A stretch of 33,547 nt of DNA from a bacterium. GTDB taxonomy: Bacteria > Patescibacteriota > Saccharimonadia > CAILAD01 > JADZBC01. Positions 31,987 to 33,547 of this stretch are shown here, piece after piece (position 1 is the stretch's first letter; every line of letters starts with the position of its first letter). The stretch covers positions 71,081 to 104,627 of the forward strand of contig JADZBC010000009.1 of the NCBI GenBank assembly GCA_020852295.1, read 5' to 3'. A program made the translations under genes and the position numbers. The notes under the pieces are model-generated. The model saw only the letters and a program-made list of their open reading frames with translations. It was not told where the DNA came from and did no database searches.

Positions 31987-33284
31987 AAACAGTACAGATA
32001 TTTCGACAAAGTCTTCGCGCTATTACACACAACAAGGGTCGTAGTTTCTTAACGAGCCTGGGTGTTATTATTGGCATCGCCTCGGTCATCACTTTGCTTG
32101 CGCTTGGACAGGGTGCCCAAAACAGCATTACGGGCCGTCTGGCGCAACTCGGTACCACTACAATTACTATTCGCTCTGGGCAGGTTAATTTTGCGCTACC
32201 AAACACTCAGTCTCGTGCTGGTCAACAACAAATCCAGCAGCAGCGCAGCAATTTTGGTCAAGTAACTCGCCCTACCCTTACGCAGGCTGACTTGGATGAT
32301 CTCAAGAAAAATATAGATAAGTACAATTTGCGGAGAGTGGCTGGCTACATAAGTGACGCCCAGGCCCTTACGGTCAAAGAAAAGGATGCGGAGGGCAAAG
32401 ATCAGCAGGTTGACTTTACCATTGTAGGTACTGAGCCTGATTACTTTGATATACAGCGGTTTGAGGTCGACAAGGGTCGTCGCTTTACCGAAGGTGAAGT
32501 AGTGAATAAGGCAAAAGTGGTGGTGGTCGGTTCGGCAGCTGCGAAAGATATCTTTGGTGAGGCCGCACAGGCAATTGGTAAGACGCTGCTGTTTGGTACC
32601 GAAACGTATGAGGTGATTGGAGTAATGCAGCCGAAGGATGAAAGTGGCTTTATCAATCCCAACAACCAAATATACGGACCTGTTTCTGCGCTGTCGCAGA
32701 CGTTAAACTATCAGAATTACAGCACGATTTATGCAGCTGCCAAAAATGAAGCAAGTGTCGATTCGGCAAAAAAAGCTATTGAGGACCGTCTGCAAGAGCT
32801 TCACAAGAAAACCCCAAAAACTCGAAACTTCACAGTTATTAGTCAAAAAGATTTACTCTCTACGATCACCAGTGCAGTTGATACATTTAAAGTTCTGCTG
32901 ACTGGCATAGCGGGTATTAGTTTGGTTGTTGGTGGTATTGGCATTATGAATATTATGCTTGTTGCCGTAACCGAACGAACACGCGAGATCGGTCTTCGTA
33001 AGGCTGTCGGTGCACGTACACAAGATATTCTGCTGCAGTTTATGATTGAGGCAACGCTACTTTGTTTGGTCGGTGGTATAGCCGGAGTCGGGCTTGGTAC
33101 AGGCTTATCGAGCGTACTTGGTCGCTTACTCTCATCAACGACTGGCGGATTCGCGCCAGAAGTATCACTTGCTTCGGTAGTCTTGGCGGTGAGCGTTGCG
33201 GTAGTCGTGGGATTAGTTTTTGGGATATACCCAGCAGCCAAGGCAGCCCGCCTCAATCCGATCGATGCCTTACGCTACGAATAG
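31983..33284 (+). CDS. ABC transporter permease, MacB type
   Basis: A 433-residue permease. One helix near residue 20-42 (FLTSLGVIIGIASVITLLALG) is followed by a large extracytoplasmic MacB_PCD domain (about 45-285) and three C-terminal FtsX-type helices (VLLTGIAGISLVVGGIGIMN, LCLVGGIAGVGLGTGL, VVLAVSVAVVVGLVFGIYP). TERTREIGLRKAVGAR is the family's coupling motif. The MacB type is mechanotransmissive: it moves substrates outside the membrane, such as lipoproteins, peptides or antibiotics. The start is GTG 31983 overlapping the ATPase stop. No MFP partner gene is seen. Confidence 0.93.
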   Translation: MKTVQIFRQSLRAITHNKGRSFLTSLGVIIGIASVITLLALGQGAQNSITGRLAQLGTTTITIRSGQVNFALPNTQSRAGQQQIQQQRSNFGQVTRPTLTQADLDDLKKNIDKYNLRRVAGYISDAQALTVKEKDAEGKDQQVDFTIVGTEPDYFDIQRFEVDKGRRFTEGEVVNKAKVVVVGSAAAKDIFGEAAQAIGKTLLFGTETYEVIGVMQPKDESGFINPNNQIYGPVSALSQTLNYQNYSTIYAAAKNEASVDSAKKAIEDRLQELHKKTPKTRNFTVISQKDLLSTITSAVDTFKVLLTGIAGISLVVGGIGIMNIMLVAVTERTREIGLRKAVGARTQDILLQFMIEATLLCLVGGIAGVGLGTGLSSVLGRLLSSTTGGFAPEVSLASVVLAVSVAVVVGLVFGIYPAAKAARLNPIDALRYE

Positions 33285-33307
33285 TCGGCGAAATACGTGA
33301 TATTTGT

Positions 33308-33313
33308 TATGAT
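33308..33313 (+). promoter_or_regulatory. -10 box of the last gene
   Basis: TATGAT lies six bases before the ATG at 33320, again the leaderless arrangement. Confidence 0.5.
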
Positions 33314-33319
33314 TAGTGC

Positions 33320-33547
33320 ATGAAAGAGACGAAGCTGCGCTACGGATTTGTTGGTGCTGGCGCGATCGGTGGCGCGATCGGTGGCGCATTACAGCATGCC
33401 GGTTGTGAAGTTAAATACTATGATCGCGATAAAAAGCTGAGTACGGTTGGCTCGCTTGACCAGCTAGCAAAAAATTCGGATGTAATTTTTCTTTGCGTAC
33501 CGTCGTGGGTGGTTAGCGACGTAACTACTGACCTGTCTCAAGTGCTC
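33320..33547 (+). CDS. Rossmann-fold NAD(P)-binding dehydrogenase, N-terminal part
   Basis: The frame is open to the window edge, 76 residues. It starts MKETKLRYGFVGAGAIGGAIGG, the G-x-G-x-x-G dinucleotide-binding loop, then EVKYYDRD (acidic end of strand 2) and DVIFLCVPSWVV. This matches glycerol-3-phosphate dehydrogenase (GpsA), UDP-glucose dehydrogenase or similar NAD(P)-dependent 2-hydroxyacid-type enzymes. The visible part cannot separate them. The repeated GCGATCGGTGGC at 33361-33384 encodes the duplicated AIGG. Confidence 0.75.
   Translation, partial: MKETKLRYGFVGAGAIGGAIGGALQHAGCEVKYYDRDKKLSTVGSLDQLAKNSDVIFLCVPSWVVSDVTTDLSQVL

Overview
The window looks like a chromosome segment of a streamlined Patescibacteria/CPR bacterium, most likely Candidatus Saccharibacteria (TM7). 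This is inferred from gene style: short intergenic gaps, many operon-leading genes whose ATG lies 6-7 bases after a -10 box (leaderless transcripts), a cell-surface-heavy gene set, and a small protein with a YLDPGSGS motif beside a sulfatase-like protein. No rRNA or marker gene confirms the taxonomy.

Layout. 1-7.4 kb is a surface-polysaccharide region: the tail of a glycosyltransferase, GDP-mannose 4,6-dehydratase (gmd), an O-antigen-ligase-like protein, a DUF2079 membrane protein, a GT4 glycosyltransferase and a membrane-anchored glycoside hydrolase. A secreted CHAP hydrolase with LGFP-like repeats sits inside it. At 7470-7544 is tRNA-Asn(GTT). An integrated element of about 8.45 kb follows (7546-15999), bounded by a 9-base direct repeat that includes the tRNA CCA end. 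Its leftward operon encodes a winged-helix-like protein, two small proteins, a SpoVG-like protein, a phage gene II-like replication initiator and a large serine recombinase. Its rightward side carries an excisionase-like HTH protein, an ASCH/DUF3850-like protein, a HEPN-like protein, a PD-(D/E)XK-like protein, and an XRE regulator followed by a second HEPN-like protein. A DUF4352 protein faces them.

The most striking point is that the attachment site lies inside the recombinase gene. Joining the element ends in silico extends the recombinase frame by 43 codons that now sit, displaced and antisense, at the far end of the element (15858-15990). Integration replaces this tail with five codons read from the tRNA antisense strand. 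The tRNA's original terminator appears to have been displaced to 16011.

After the element come a protein built from exact 37-residue repeats, a C39-like cysteine peptidase, a YdeI-like protein, an unknown GC-rich gene and a proline-rich membrane protein. A roughly 600-base region (20584-21185) has no credible protein but has a strong leftward promoter, dense hairpins and an intrinsic terminator, so it is a candidate large structured RNA. Then follow two small membrane enzymes or proteins, an SGNH hydrolase, a subtilase and an OmpR-type two-component system. That system has 11-base-spaced direct repeats at its own promoter and at the promoter of the next operon. A cytochrome b5-like protein, a sulfatase/small-protein/methyltransferase module, a MacB-like ABC exporter and the start of a Rossmann-fold dehydrogenase end the window.
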